DNA of 64,000 nucleotides from CAZNOG01 sp964574635 (GCA_964574635.1 CAZNOG010000005.1:109289-173288); one strand, 5' to 3'. Positions 27,475 to 36,311 are shown, counted from the first letter of the stretch. A program made the numbers and translations. Notes: a model not told the origin generated them from the sequence alone.

Positions 27475-27507
27475 GCGCTCACCCTCGTTTCGTTCGAGGG
27501 TGAGCGC
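27475..27507 (-). other. Strong stem-loop between the two T9SS thioredoxin genes
   Basis: GCGCTCACCCTCG (27475-27487) and CGAGGGTGAGCGC (27495-27507) form a perfect 13-bp stem with a seven-base loop. No T run follows on either strand. It lies in the 91-base gap between two co-directional genes and may act as a weak terminator or a 3'-end stabiliser. Confidence 0.6.
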
Positions 27508-27550
27508 TCAATTGTTTAATGTGTGAGAGGTAGAAAGCAATCGGCCGACG

Positions 27551-28990
27551 TCAATGGGAGAGGGTTACTTTTCTCACCAATTGGGTATCGCCCGATCGAA
27601 GTGTAATCAAATACAGTCCCGGTTCGAGGTGACTCATGTCGTAGGCGTATTGGAATTTCCCGCGGGTGATGGTTCCGAAATCTTCCGATGCCACGGTACG
27701 ACCCAGGATGTCGCGGATTTCCACTTGCACATCCATGGCCGAGTGGGCGTCGAATTCCAGATTGATCCGACCCGAGGTCGGGTTGGGATACACCTGCAGT
27801 GACGCGGTATTCGCCACTTCGTCGAGGTCGGTTGTTCCACCCACGTCGAAAGCCGCTTCTTCCATGGAGAACTGTTGACTTCCGCCACCGCTGATCACCA
27901 CGGTTCCTTCCGAGTCTTTGAGTTCGTAGTACCCGTCGGTTCCGCCCCATGCCGAAGCGTTGAGTCCGTCGCCGTACTCATCGAGAATCGCGAATCGATG
28001 GCACCCGTTGCTGAGGTTCAGCGGAATGTTGATCGTTTGGCCGGGGGATGAGTAAGGCCCTCCCGCCGCGATCACCGATCCGAAGTGGTTGTAAACCCTC
28101 CATCGGGTTTCGGATGGATAGGAGTCGAGGGTGATGGTCAGCGTCAACTCGTTGGTGGTTGGATGTCCGAAAGCGATGGATTGACCGAAGGAATCGCCGT
28201 GGGGTGTGCCGTCGATATTGGGAGTAATGGTCAGTTCGGCGTCGTCCGCAACGGTGATGTCTCCCCACGAAATGGTTTGAACTCCATAAGTGGCCACGTT
28301 TCCGGTCCAGTCTACGTTGCCGACACTTTCCCCGTCAATGGAAACATCGAAACTCATTTCCGTCAGGGTCGACATTCCGAGGTTTTGAATCTTGAACTCC
28401 ACTTCCACGTCCGAGCAGGACGTCCTGTCGCCGGTGTATTCGATAATCACGGGATTCAACCCCTCGACCGCCGGTCCGAAGCATGTTTCGACCGAATTAA
28501 AGATCGACGCCGCGGAGCTTTGTCCCAATTCGAAGACTTGCCTGTTCGGGCAGATGCGTACGATGTAGGGGTAGTAGCCTTGCTGGAAAATCGAGCCGAT
28601 GTTTTGGTTTGCGATGGGGTAGGAAATTCCCGCCGTCCAGTCCCAGTTGTAAGAACTGCCGGGGCCACCCGACAGGGCGGTGGCCGGTGTGCTGGGGTCC
28701 GTTTCCACGGCGATCACCATCAATTGGTCCGTGCCGTCGGGACCGTACTGGGCGTACAGGTCGCTCAACTCACCGGATTGGTGGTAATTCCAGCAAGGGC
28801 CGCACCACTCGGCGAAAAGGTCGAGCACCACGGTTTTTCCTTCGTCGAGCATGGAAAACAAGTCGTGTTCCACCCCGTCTTTGTCCGTAATCACGATGTT
28901 CTGCTGCAATATCGTTCCCTCGGGGAGCTGTGCCCGCACAAAAGAGACGGAAAAGAAAATCGCAATAGTGAAAAGTAGATATCTCTTCAT
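27551..28990 (-). CDS. T9SS-secreted thioredoxin-fold protein, copy 2
   Basis: 479 residues, collinear with the neighbour at 25999. A signal peptide (MKRYLLFTIAIFFSVSFVRAQ) precedes the same active-site region, LDLFAEWCGPCWNYHQSG (CGPC near residue 62), then the shared VIAVETDPSTP and YYPYIVRICPNRQVFELGQ segments. The type A sorting domain runs from VYPNPTSGRINLEF to LVRKVTLSH. Similarity to the copy is highest in the thioredoxin domain and weaker in the middle. It probably starts its own transcript, since a TATATTTG element lies 76 bases upstream. Confidence 0.86.
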   Translation of the reverse strand: MKRYLLFTIAIFFSVSFVRAQLPEGTILQQNIVITDKDGVEHDLFSMLDEGKTVVLDLFAEWCGPCWNYHQSGELSDLYAQYGPDGTDQLMVIAVETDPSTPATALSGGPGSSYNWDWTAGISYPIANQNIGSIFQQGYYPYIVRICPNRQVFELGQSSAASIFNSVETCFGPAVEGLNPVIIEYTGDRTSCSDVEVEFKIQNLGMSTLTEMSFDVSIDGESVGNVDWTGNVATYGVQTISWGDITVADDAELTITPNIDGTPHGDSFGQSIAFGHPTTNELTLTITLDSYPSETRWRVYNHFGSVIAAGGPYSSPGQTINIPLNLSNGCHRFAILDEYGDGLNASAWGGTDGYYELKDSEGTVVISGGGSQQFSMEEAAFDVGGTTDLDEVANTASLQVYPNPTSGRINLEFDAHSAMDVQVEIRDILGRTVASEDFGTITRGKFQYAYDMSHLEPGLYLITLRSGDTQLVRKVTLSH

Positions 28991-29065
28991 AGTTAATGAT
29001 TGGTTTTAGGTAGGTTTCAAATTCGGGTGTCCATGAGGTTTGATTTTGCCGGTCATCCCGAATTC

Positions 29066-29073
29066 CAAATATA
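29066..29073 (-). promoter_or_regulatory. Putative -7 element for the 27551-28990 gene
   Basis: TATATTTG on the minus strand; the nearest TTTG upstream (29099-29102) is 25 bases away, slightly long. Confidence 0.4.
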
Positions 29074-29318
29074 GGGAAATCCGGTGTCCGAGGATTCCCA
29101 AATATGACCAACCATTGAAAGGCAGAACGAAGTGCATGGACGAATTTCGGATGGTGATCGCAGCCGAGATCCGGGGAAAATTCAGCGTTACTTGTTGTTT
29201 GATAGCTGCTTATCTTATTAAGCCGACGCTGTTTAAAAAATTTTCAGGGGGCTGTTTTTTCGGAAAACCTACCGATGTAAGGGTGGGAAAATAGCGTGCG
29301 GGGTTGCACTTCAATTTT

Positions 29319-29326
29319 TATATTTG
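29319..29326 (+). promoter_or_regulatory. Putative -7 element for the 29445 gene
   Basis: TATATTTG, a perfect consensus, 118 bases upstream of the ATG. A TTG at 29304-29306 is only 12 bases upstream. Confidence 0.4.
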
Positions 29327-29444
29327 TGTCCTTTGCCGCCCGAAAAATCGGAACACGTCGCCGCGACATGGCGAGAAGTCAGGGATTCAGGTGGTGGAAC
29401 CCGGTCGGCACATCGCATTGGCAGACCAAAAAAACCTATTCTAA

Positions 29445-30122
29445 ATGAAACACTTGTACAAATCTTTCCTCTTTCTGATCGCCGCCCTGTGGGTAACCAC
29501 TTCTTCGGCACAGTTCCACTTTGAACCCCACATGAACTACAAAAGTGATTTTGAGTTCACCGACTTTGAAACCGTGGCGTACGGCACGTTGATCAACACC
29601 TCGGGAGAGGCTCTGTCGATCACTTGGGAGCGTACGGAAATCTCCCTTCCCGAGGAGTGGCAAAGCTTGATCTGCGACTTGAACATCTGCTACATGCCCC
29701 ACGTGAGCACACAGAGCTTCACCATCATGCCGGACGAAACCTCGCCCATGGACGTGCATATCCGACCCAACGGCGTAGAAGGCACGGCGCTGATCAAACT
29801 TGAAGCGTGGTTGACGGAATCTCCGAACATGCATAGTGACTCGGCCTTTTACTTTTTCGATCAAGCACTTGCGGTTCCCGAGCGCCTCGAGGGAACACTG
29901 AAGATCTTCCCCAATCCCGTGGATGAAAAATTCTTCGTCGAAGGCGGGGAAAAGGTGGCGCTCTTGGAAATTCACGACATCAACGGTCGCTTGGTGAAAT
30001 CCGTGCAAGGCGATCTCACCTCCGGGGTTTCCATCGCGGATTTCCAATCGGGGCACTACATCGTACGCATGTACGACGATCAAAAGCGCCGCATTTCCGG
30101 GAATATCCTGGTGAAGCGGTAA
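29445..30122 (+). CDS. Small T9SS-sorted secreted protein
   Basis: 225 residues. A signal peptide (MKHLYKSFLFLIAALWVTTSSAQ) is followed by an immunoglobulin-like region: GTLINTSGEALSITWER, then two cysteines in LICDLNICYMPH, and PMDVHIRPNGVEGTALIKL. Such folds resemble the DUF1573-like beta-sandwiches of Bacteroidota. A type A sorting domain ends the protein (KIFPNPVDEKFFVEG to NILVKR). The role is unknown. It is monocistronic, divergent from the thioredoxin-fold cluster. Confidence 0.82.
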   Translation: MKHLYKSFLFLIAALWVTTSSAQFHFEPHMNYKSDFEFTDFETVAYGTLINTSGEALSITWERTEISLPEEWQSLICDLNICYMPHVSTQSFTIMPDETSPMDVHIRPNGVEGTALIKLEAWLTESPNMHSDSAFYFFDQALAVPERLEGTLKIFPNPVDEKFFVEGGEKVALLEIHDINGRLVKSVQGDLTSGVSIADFQSGHYIVRMYDDQKRRISGNILVKR

Positions 30123-30500
30123 TTCCGTCTTAACCTCACCCGTCACTTCCCTGCCGGGTGCAAAAGACATCCGTGGGCATCTCGTCCACGGGTGGTGCGT
30201 AGACTGGAATTTTCGGGTAGAGTACCGCTCGAGGTCTGCCGGGTTTTGACGGGTAGAGACACACCCACAAAAACCCAAAACACGCACGCACGGCGGTACA
30301 CGGGTATCCGACTCGGGTGCGAATGCCGGCGACGAACTTTTTGGCCTGCCACCCTGTTTTACCCCATGAAATCCACTATTGATGGATTCAGCTCAATGTG
30401 CGAGGACGGCAATCCGGGGGCGTGAGGCAATGAAATCCTTCGGCCCGTATGTGGTTTGCGAAGCCGTGGGCGAACTTAAACCGACGTTAAAAACTTTCTT
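30123..30500. other. Intergenic region with motif copy c
   Basis: 378 bases between the T9SS gene and nhaA. It contains motif copy c and a stretch, CACGGGTATCCG, that resembles CACGGGTGTCCG beside copy a. No gene, terminator or RNA is evident. Confidence 0.5.
30261..30275 (+). repeat. Intergenic motif copy c (ACACCCACAAAAACC)
   Basis: Copy c of the five-copy motif; the flank GAGAC before it is shared with copy b. Confidence 0.5.
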
Positions 30501-31844
30501 TTGGCCCAAAAAAAAGTATACCCCATTGACCGGCTCGTGTCGCCCGTGCAGAAGTTCATTCAACACGAAAAGTCAGGGGGTATTGCGCTGGGTTGCAGTG
30601 TAATTCTGGCCCTGGTGCTGGCCAATTCGCCGTGGTCGGAGGCGTACTTCAACTTTTGGCAGCACGATTTCGGCTTTGTGTTCGACGGCGAAACGTACCT
30701 GGAAATCAGCATCCATCATTGGATTAACGACGGGTTGATGGCCGTGTTTTTCTTCGTGGTCGGCTTGGAGCTGAAACGGGAGATCGTGGCCGGCGAGCTC
30801 TCCAACCCGCGAAAATCCATCTTGCCCATTGGCGCGGCGGTGGGGGGAATGGTCGTACCGGCGCTGATTTACCTGATGTTCAACCCATCCGGCGAGGCGC
30901 AGAACGGGTGGGCCATTCCCATGGCCACCGACATCGCTTTCGCACTGGGCGTTCTTTACATCCTCGGCAGCAAAATTCCCCTGTCGCTCAAGGTGTTTCT
31001 CACGGCGCTCGCCATCGTAGACGACATGGGCGCCGTGGTGGTGATCGCGTTGTTTTACACTTCCGACATTTCATTTTTGAGCCTGTTCATCGGCCTCGCC
31101 TTGGCGGGCCTGATGTACGGCGCGAGCCGTATCGGGGTGCGGAGCACGTATTTCTACGCCACGGTGGGCATTTTGGGGGTTTGGCTCGCGTTTCTGCTCT
31201 CGGGGGTGCACGCCACCATCGCCGCGGTGATCGCCGCCTTCACCATCCCCGCCGACGTACGCATCAAAGAACACCCTTATTTGATGAAAATCCAGAGCTA
31301 CCTCCGTCGCTTCCGAATGCTGGACCCCAATGACGACATCCCCACGCTGACGAAGGATCAACTGCACATCCTCGACGAGGTGAAGCGCGATACCGACAAC
31401 GCTATACCGCCCCTGCAAAAACTCGAACACGCTCTACACCCCTTGGTCACCTTCGTGATCATCCCGATCTTCGCCTTGGCCAATGCGGGAATCGCCTTCG
31501 GATCGGATTTCCTGGAGTTGCTCACCCAAGACATCACGCTGGGCGTAGGTCTGGGACTGCTCCTGGGCAAAGTGATCGGCATCGTTGGGTTTACGATGCT
31601 TTTGGTCAAACTCAAAGTGGCCCCTCTCCCACAGGGAATGAACTTTTACAACCTGTTCGGGACGGCTCTTCTCGCCAGCATCGGGTTCACCATGTCGCTG
31701 TTCATCTCTTCCCTCGCTTTCACCGAACACGTTCACATCGTCGAGGCCAAAGTGGGCATCTTCACGGCTTCCATCATCGGCGGTACGCTCGGATACATCT
31801 TGCTGAGCCGATGCGCCAAACAGAGCAACGGAAACACCACCTGA
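30501..31844 (+). CDS. nhaA: Na+/H+ antiporter NhaA, TTG start
   Basis: 447 residues with about 12 helices. Conserved segments include FFFVVGLELKREIVAGEL, GWAIPMATDIAFALGVL (the two ion-binding aspartates of NhaA follow at TDIA and in ALAIVDDMGAVVVIALFY), and GIALGCSVILALVLANSPW near the start. It exports sodium in exchange for protons and keeps cytoplasmic pH. A stop codon at 30477 leaves no in-frame ATG before the first conserved helix, so translation probably starts at TTG 30501. A cytoplasmic tail of about 20 residues follows the last helix. Convergent with the T9SS gene at 31857. Confidence 0.93.
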   Translation: MAQKKVYPIDRLVSPVQKFIQHEKSGGIALGCSVILALVLANSPWSEAYFNFWQHDFGFVFDGETYLEISIHHWINDGLMAVFFFVVGLELKREIVAGELSNPRKSILPIGAAVGGMVVPALIYLMFNPSGEAQNGWAIPMATDIAFALGVLYILGSKIPLSLKVFLTALAIVDDMGAVVVIALFYTSDISFLSLFIGLALAGLMYGASRIGVRSTYFYATVGILGVWLAFLLSGVHATIAAVIAAFTIPADVRIKEHPYLMKIQSYLRRFRMLDPNDDIPTLTKDQLHILDEVKRDTDNAIPPLQKLEHALHPLVTFVIIPIFALANAGIAFGSDFLELLTQDITLGVGLGLLLGKVIGIVGFTMLLVKLKVAPLPQGMNFYNLFGTALLASIGFTMSLFISSLAFTEHVHIVEAKVGIFTASIIGGTLGYILLSRCAKQSNGNTT

Positions 31845-31856
31845 CGAATCGGAAAT

Positions 31857-32687
31857 TTATTCGAAAAGAATTTTGCCGGCTGCGACCTTCTCCCCTTCCG
31901 CACCGAGAACTTCATAAAAATAAATTCCCGCTTCCAGAGCGCCCCGGTCTAATCGCACCGATTGTCCGTCGAAGCGCTTCGCAAGCACAAGGCGGCCCGA
32001 AACGTCGTACACCCTCACCTCGGCGTTGACCAAGCGGTTTTGTTCGAACGAAACGTTCACGTAGTCGCGGGCGGGGTTTGGATGGATTTTGTGGGTGGGT
32101 CGTCCCTTGTCGCGATCGTCTATGGATGATACCACGGACGCCGTCAATTCAATAAAAGCGAATTTTACGGGAGGGCATTCGCAAAAATCGCCGGTGCCTG
32201 CGGTAAGGCGAACTGTAACGGTATCCGTGGCTTCGGTGGTGATCGTTTCGGTGAGAGTGAACAGTTTCCAAAAATCGGCCGTATCGACTACGGAAGCGTG
32301 CTCGACGAATTGACCCCCGGAGGTTACTCCCAGCCGCGCTCCCCCGAACCAATCGGTGGCACGCATCCAGAAATTCAATTCATACTCATACGTACCGCTT
32401 TGACCGGTGACGTATGTTTCCGCGTATGGTTCTTCGGGGAAACCGGTTTTGATGCGAAGTCCCCAAATATCCTCCGGGATCAACGACGGATTTTCGGGGT
32501 ACAAGCTTACATAACAGGTCAGGACAGTGTCGCAATGAGCGGTGAGTTCGTCGCCGCAGGCGTCGAACCATCCGTCGCACCGCGGTGCCATGTTCTGAAA
32601 TTGGAAATTACCGTTGGAGATCAGGTTTTGGGAAAAACAGGAAGCGTGCAGAAGTACTGCAATGGCAATAATAGACGTCGTTTTCAT
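31857..32687 (-). CDS. T9SS-sorted secreted protein, carbohydrate-binding-like
   Basis: 276 residues. A signal peptide ends near SCFSQ (residue 20). NLISNGNFQFQNMAP resembles the start of CBM-like or discoidin-like jelly-roll domains of secreted Bacteroidota proteins (LVPNGSFE type), and several cysteines (CDGWFDACGDE, FCECPP) could form disulfides. The sorting domain runs from HKIHPNPARDYVNVSF to AAGKILFE (type A). The 48312 and 49789 proteins in this window share the same architecture. The ligand is unknown. Confidence 0.82.
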   Translation of the reverse strand: MKTTSIIAIAVLLHASCFSQNLISNGNFQFQNMAPRCDGWFDACGDELTAHCDTVLTCYVSLYPENPSLIPEDIWGLRIKTGFPEEPYAETYVTGQSGTYEYELNFWMRATDWFGGARLGVTSGGQFVEHASVVDTADFWKLFTLTETITTEATDTVTVRLTAGTGDFCECPPVKFAFIELTASVVSSIDDRDKGRPTHKIHPNPARDYVNVSFEQNRLVNAEVRVYDVSGRLVLAKRFDGQSVRLDRGALEAGIYFYEVLGAEGEKVAAGKILFE

Positions 32688-32777
32688 GGCTTGGGTTTTG
32701 GTTGGGTTAGGAAATTCACCGCCATGAATCTTGTCGTAAACGCTTCGGACAAAGCGTTCGAAGGCACGACGGCTAAA

Positions 32778-33554
32778 TTATTTCACGGGCAGGTGCAAAT
32801 TCATTCGGTCGATTTGTAGTTCGTCGAGGTGACCCATGTGCTTCTCATCACCGGTGATGATGTGCATATGCAAAAAGGTGTCGTGGTGGGTGAATACGCC
32901 TTGGTGTTCGGTGGAGAAGAATCCCACGATGATGGCCTCGACGTTTTTCAAGGGGTATTTCACTTGGCCTTGATGCGCCTCTTCGGGCGAGGAAACTTTT
33001 GCGCCATCGGGCAAGTTCTGGACGTGGTACACGGCATTGGACACCTTGCCGGTCAATTTGAAGGCGAAGGGCCGTTCGAAGTCCTTGGTTTTTCCGTCGA
33101 TGTACTTTTCCAGATCGGAAATGGATGTCACGTGGGCCGGCAATTCTTCCTCCGTCCATTCCTTCACGTGGGCGTAGACGAAGAAAGGTGCCGATACCTC
33201 GAAGGATTTTTCCACCGAAGGTGTGGAATCGGCGAGAACCGTCGAAACGTACGACGTGCCGTCGACGATGAGCAGTTCGCCTTTCAACTCGGTCAGCGGG
33301 CCGAGTCCGTAGAGTCCGCGGCGCTCACTGATGGTATCCAATTCGAGGGAAGGACCCAGCTCCCCTTTCCACATCACGTTTCGCATTTCACCGACCACGT
33401 TTACGGGCGGATAGCCGGCGTCGACTTCCTCCACTGCGGGGATGTCGCTCGCGGGAACGCAGCTCACCATAGCCGGAAAGAGGCAAATCGCCCATACTCG
33501 CAATGCGAGTACCTTCAATTCGGGCGACCACCGGTGGCGAATGATGTTTTTCAT
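32778..33554 (-). CDS. Alpha-acetolactate decarboxylase-like lipoprotein
   Basis: 258 residues. The signal segment ends in a lipobox (FPAMVSC, Cys32), so the protein should be exported and lipid anchored. The mature part follows the acetolactate decarboxylase fold: GPLTELKGELLIVDG, and THHDTFLHMHIITGDEKHMGH, in which His229, His231 and His242 have the HxH-x10-H spacing of the zinc ligands of AlsD. AlsD converts acetolactate to acetoin and is usually cytoplasmic, so an exported version is odd. I chose the ATG at 33554; ATGs at 33572 and 33581 would lengthen the n-region. It lies between a T9SS gene and a sirtuin gene, all leftward. Confidence 0.78.
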   Translation of the reverse strand: MKNIIRHRWSPELKVLALRVWAICLFPAMVSCVPASDIPAVEEVDAGYPPVNVVGEMRNVMWKGELGPSLELDTISERRGLYGLGPLTELKGELLIVDGTSYVSTVLADSTPSVEKSFEVSAPFFVYAHVKEWTEEELPAHVTSISDLEKYIDGKTKDFERPFAFKLTGKVSNAVYHVQNLPDGAKVSSPEEAHQGQVKYPLKNVEAIIVGFFSTEHQGVFTHHDTFLHMHIITGDEKHMGHLDELQIDRMNLHLPVK

Positions 33555-33619
33555 GTGCTGTTGACGTTTCATGCGTTTCATCGGTTGTTTGATCGTCGTT
33601 TCAAATGAAAAACTCGTTT

Positions 33620-34324
33620 TTACGTTGGCTTGGAATCGTACCCCACGCTTCGGGCGAAGCGCTCTACGCCCGTGGAGGCTTTTTCGCGGATGTGGTTGAT
33701 GCGCGGATCGAGCCCGTCGAAATCGCCGGGATCGACGAGGTGGATCTCCGCGTGTGGCGGTGCGGCGTACACCAGCCCGGCGGCCGGGTACACTGCCAAG
33801 GAAGTTCCAACCACGAGCAACACGTCGGCTTCCGACACCCACTCCACGGCTCGATCCATTTCGGGTACCATTTCGCCGAACCACACGATATGAGGACGCA
33901 GGGGATGGCCCTCCGGGCAACGATCCTCCATGGTGAGGCCCGCTTCAGGCATGTCGAAAACAGAATCGGGGTTGCCGGCGCTGCGGCACTTGTTTAATTG
34001 ACCGTGCAAGTGCAACACCTTGGTACTGCCCGCCCTTTCGTGCAGATCGTCGACGTTTTGCGTGATCACCCACACGTCGAACATGTTCTCCAACTCGGCG
34101 ATTAGTAAGTGCGCCCCGTTGGGTTGCACTTTTCTCAGGTCCGCCCACCGTTGGTTGTAAAACCGCAATACCAACTCAGGGTTGCGGGCGAATGCTTCCG
34201 GTGTGGCGATTTCGCTGATGTCGTGTTTCTCCCACAGGCCGCCGGAATCTCGAAACGTGGAAATGCCGCTCTCCGCGCTGACCCCGGCCCCGGTGAACAC
34301 GACCAATTTTTTCTTCTTGCTCAT
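33620..34324 (-). CDS. cobB: NAD-dependent protein deacylase, sirtuin family
   Basis: 234 residues. Motifs: VVFTGAGVSAESGISTFRD (NAD binding), ITQNVDDLHERAGS, catalytic His in VLHLHGQL, HIVWFGEMVP, and VVGTSLAVYPAAGLV. The zinc-ribbon region has only KCRSAG and RCPEGHP, so the usual four cysteines are incomplete, as in several Bacteroidota sirtuins. It should remove acyl groups from lysines using NAD. The start is the ATG at 34324; a TAAATTTG element ends six bases upstream of it, suggesting a nearly leaderless mRNA. Confidence 0.9.
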   Translation of the reverse strand: MSKKKKLVVFTGAGVSAESGISTFRDSGGLWEKHDISEIATPEAFARNPELVLRFYNQRWADLRKVQPNGAHLLIAELENMFDVWVITQNVDDLHERAGSTKVLHLHGQLNKCRSAGNPDSVFDMPEAGLTMEDRCPEGHPLRPHIVWFGEMVPEMDRAVEWVSEADVLLVVGTSLAVYPAAGLVYAAPPHAEIHLVDPGDFDGLDPRINHIREKASTGVERFARSVGYDSKPT

Positions 34325-34330
34325 ATCTTT

Positions 34331-34338
34331 CAAATTTA
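34331..34338 (-). promoter_or_regulatory. Putative -7 element just upstream of the sirtuin start
   Basis: TAAATTTG on the minus strand, six bases from the ATG. No clear TTG was found at -33. Confidence 0.4.
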
Positions 34339-34399
34339 AGGAAAGCGGCCGCATTTGAAATCCTCCGCGCGGAAATGCAAATTCTGTTTCTTTGTCCAT

Positions 34400-34930
34400 A
34401 TGATATCCGAGGTAAGCATCCGACCGGCCAAACCCGAAGATTGCTCGGCCATTCTCGATCTCATCCATGAGTTGGCCGTATTCGAAAAGGCCGAAAAGGA
34501 AGTGGAATTGACCGCCGACCGATTGTGTGAAGACGCGTTCGGCGCCGATCCCATAATCGAAATGTGGGTCGCGGAAGTCCCCGCATCCTTGGAGGGCCAT
34601 GCATCCAACCACGTCGGTGCGTCGGAAAAAATCGTGGTCGGCACGGCCATCTTTTACGAGAAATACAGCACGTGGAAAGGTCGGAGTCTGCACCTGGAAG
34701 ACCTCGTGGTGAAGTCGGATTTCAGACGGCGCGGAATAGGCGACCTGCTCTTCCGGGAGGTGATTCGCATTGCCGCGGAGCGCGACTATGCGCGCTTGGA
34801 TTGGCAGGTGCTGGATTGGAATGAATCGGCCATCGCATTTTATCGGAAGTATGATGCGGATATCTCGACCGAGTGGTTCAACGGTCGATTCGACAGGGAA
34901 GGATTGAAAAAAGCGTTGCGAAATGGTTGA
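34400..34930 (+). CDS. GNAT family N-acetyltransferase
   Basis: 176 residues. VSIRPAKPEDCSAILDLIHELAVFEKAEKEV opens the GNAT fold; LEDLVVKSDFRRRGIGDLLFREVIRIA carries the acetyl-CoA pyrophosphate loop (RRRGIG); LDWQVLDWNESAIAFYRKYDA is the C-terminal strand-helix motif. The overall pattern resembles spermidine/spermine and thialysine-type GNATs of about 160 residues. I chose the ATG at 34400; the 15 residues upstream look non-coding. Its stop overlaps the lysC start by eight bases, so the two are coupled. The substrate is not certain. Confidence 0.85.
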   Translation: MISEVSIRPAKPEDCSAILDLIHELAVFEKAEKEVELTADRLCEDAFGADPIIEMWVAEVPASLEGHASNHVGASEKIVVGTAIFYEKYSTWKGRSLHLEDLVVKSDFRRRGIGDLLFREVIRIAAERDYARLDWQVLDWNESAIAFYRKYDADISTEWFNGRFDREGLKKALRNG

Positions 34931-36206
34931 AGTGTACAAGTTCGGCGGAGCTTCCGTTCGAGGTCCCGAAGAAGTGCGCAACGTGGTTCGCATCCTTCGG
35001 CGGGAAGAAACGAATCGCGTGGTGGTTTTGTCGGCCATGGGAAAGACGACCAACGCCTTGGAAAAAGTGCTGGAGGCGCGCAGAAACGGCAACTCCGAAG
35101 TGCGCAAACACCTCGATGCGGTCATCGACTTTCATTTGGAGGTGGCGCGGGCGCTCGGTCTCACTTCCGATTTCGTGAATGAATCGCTGCAGCCGGTCGT
35201 CGAGGAATTGCGGAAAATCGTGGCGACCCCTCCCGGCGAGAACCACGATTTTGAATACGACCAAATCGTGTCGTACGGAGAAGTACTGTCGGTGATCGTG
35301 GTTTCGGGCTACTTGAAGAAAGAGGGGCTGGATCACCTCTGCGGCGATGCGCGAAAACTGGTGCGCACCGATGCGTCTTACCGCACGGCGCGCATCGATT
35401 GGTCGCAAACCGAAACCCTGATCCAAAATGCTTGGAAAGAAGCCTGCGCGCGATCGGGAGACAAGCCATGTCTGTTGCTCACCCAGGGTTTCATCGGTCA
35501 TACCACCGAAGGGCACACGACGACCTTGGGTCGGGAGGGATCAGACTTTACGGCCACCATTTTCGCCTATGCGTTGAACGCCGAGCGCGTCACCATATGG
35601 AAAGACGTGCCGGGCATGTTAAACGCCGACCCCAAGTTTTTTCCCGACGCGGTTAAGCTCCCCTTGGTCAGCTACAAAGAAGCCGTGGAACTCGCGTACT
35701 ACGGAGCCTCGGTCATCCACCCCAAAACCATTCAGCCGGCCCAGAACAAAGGCATCCCCATCGTGATCCGCTCCTTCGTCCAACCCGATGAAGAAGGTTC
35801 GCGCATCGGGCCCGACGAACCGGTGGGCGTGCCCGTTCCCTCGTTTATCATCAAATCCGGACAGGCGCTGATTTCCTTTTCCACCCGCGATTTCAGCTTC
35901 GTCGCCGAGGAAAACCTCAGCGAATTGTTCGGGGTGTTCTCGGCCGTTGGCGCGCAAGTCCATTTGATGCAGAATTCGGCCATCGATTTTTCCGTGGTGG
36001 TCGATCACGACGAGAGGAAGGTCGAAGCCATCCGCCAAGCGTGCGAAAAAAACTACAAGGTATTTTACAACGCCCCTTGCCAATTGATCACCATACGGCA
36101 CTACGACACGGAAACGATCGATCGCTTGTTGTCGGGAAAAAAAGTGTTGCTCGAACAGCGTTCTCGCAATACCGCGCGTTACGTGGTCACGGACCGGAAG
36201 GATTGA
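34923..36206 (+). CDS. lysC: Aspartate kinase
   Basis: 427 residues, monofunctional. The kinase domain begins VYKFGGASVRGPEEVRNVV and includes TLGREGSDFTATIFAYALNAERV and WKDVPGMLNADPK; tandem ACT-like regulatory domains follow (ISFSTRDFSFVAEENL and the C-terminal YKVFYNAPCQLITIRHYDTE). It phosphorylates aspartate for lysine, threonine and methionine synthesis and is likely feedback-regulated. The ATG at 34923 overlaps the acetyltransferase stop. It is followed by a 105-base gap. Confidence 0.93.
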   Translation: MVEVYKFGGASVRGPEEVRNVVRILRREETNRVVVLSAMGKTTNALEKVLEARRNGNSEVRKHLDAVIDFHLEVARALGLTSDFVNESLQPVVEELRKIVATPPGENHDFEYDQIVSYGEVLSVIVVSGYLKKEGLDHLCGDARKLVRTDASYRTARIDWSQTETLIQNAWKEACARSGDKPCLLLTQGFIGHTTEGHTTTLGREGSDFTATIFAYALNAERVTIWKDVPGMLNADPKFFPDAVKLPLVSYKEAVELAYYGASVIHPKTIQPAQNKGIPIVIRSFVQPDEEGSRIGPDEPVGVPVPSFIIKSGQALISFSTRDFSFVAEENLSELFGVFSAVGAQVHLMQNSAIDFSVVVDHDERKVEAIRQACEKNYKVFYNAPCQLITIRHYDTETIDRLLSGKKVLLEQRSRNTARYVVTDRKD

Positions 36207-36311
36207 TCGCGACACGATGAGCCCGCCTACCACAAGGGAACAATCAGCGAATCCGGATGCGTGGATCCTTGCCTGTCGCGGAATCAAATTTTCTTAATTT
36301 AGCGCGCTTGT

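Larger units (their letters stand above)
28991..29444. other. Divergent intergenic region with two TATATTTG elements
   Basis: 454 bases between divergent T9SS genes. Minus-strand TATATTTG at 29066-29073 and plus-strand TATATTTG at 29319-29326 are candidate -7 elements, though neither has a TTG at the usual spacing. A near-direct repeat of ATTCC(C)AAATAT occurs at 29063 and 29095. No gene is supported. Confidence 0.5.

Noticed and set aside
33582..33920. Long N-terminal extension of the acetolactate-decarboxylase-like gene
   Set aside because: It lies inside the sirtuin gene in another frame; composition is typical of a shadow frame.
36208..36280. Inverted repeat CGCGACA...TGTCGCG between lysC and ftsX
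   Set aside because: Only seven base pairs with a 59-base interior and no T run; likely chance.
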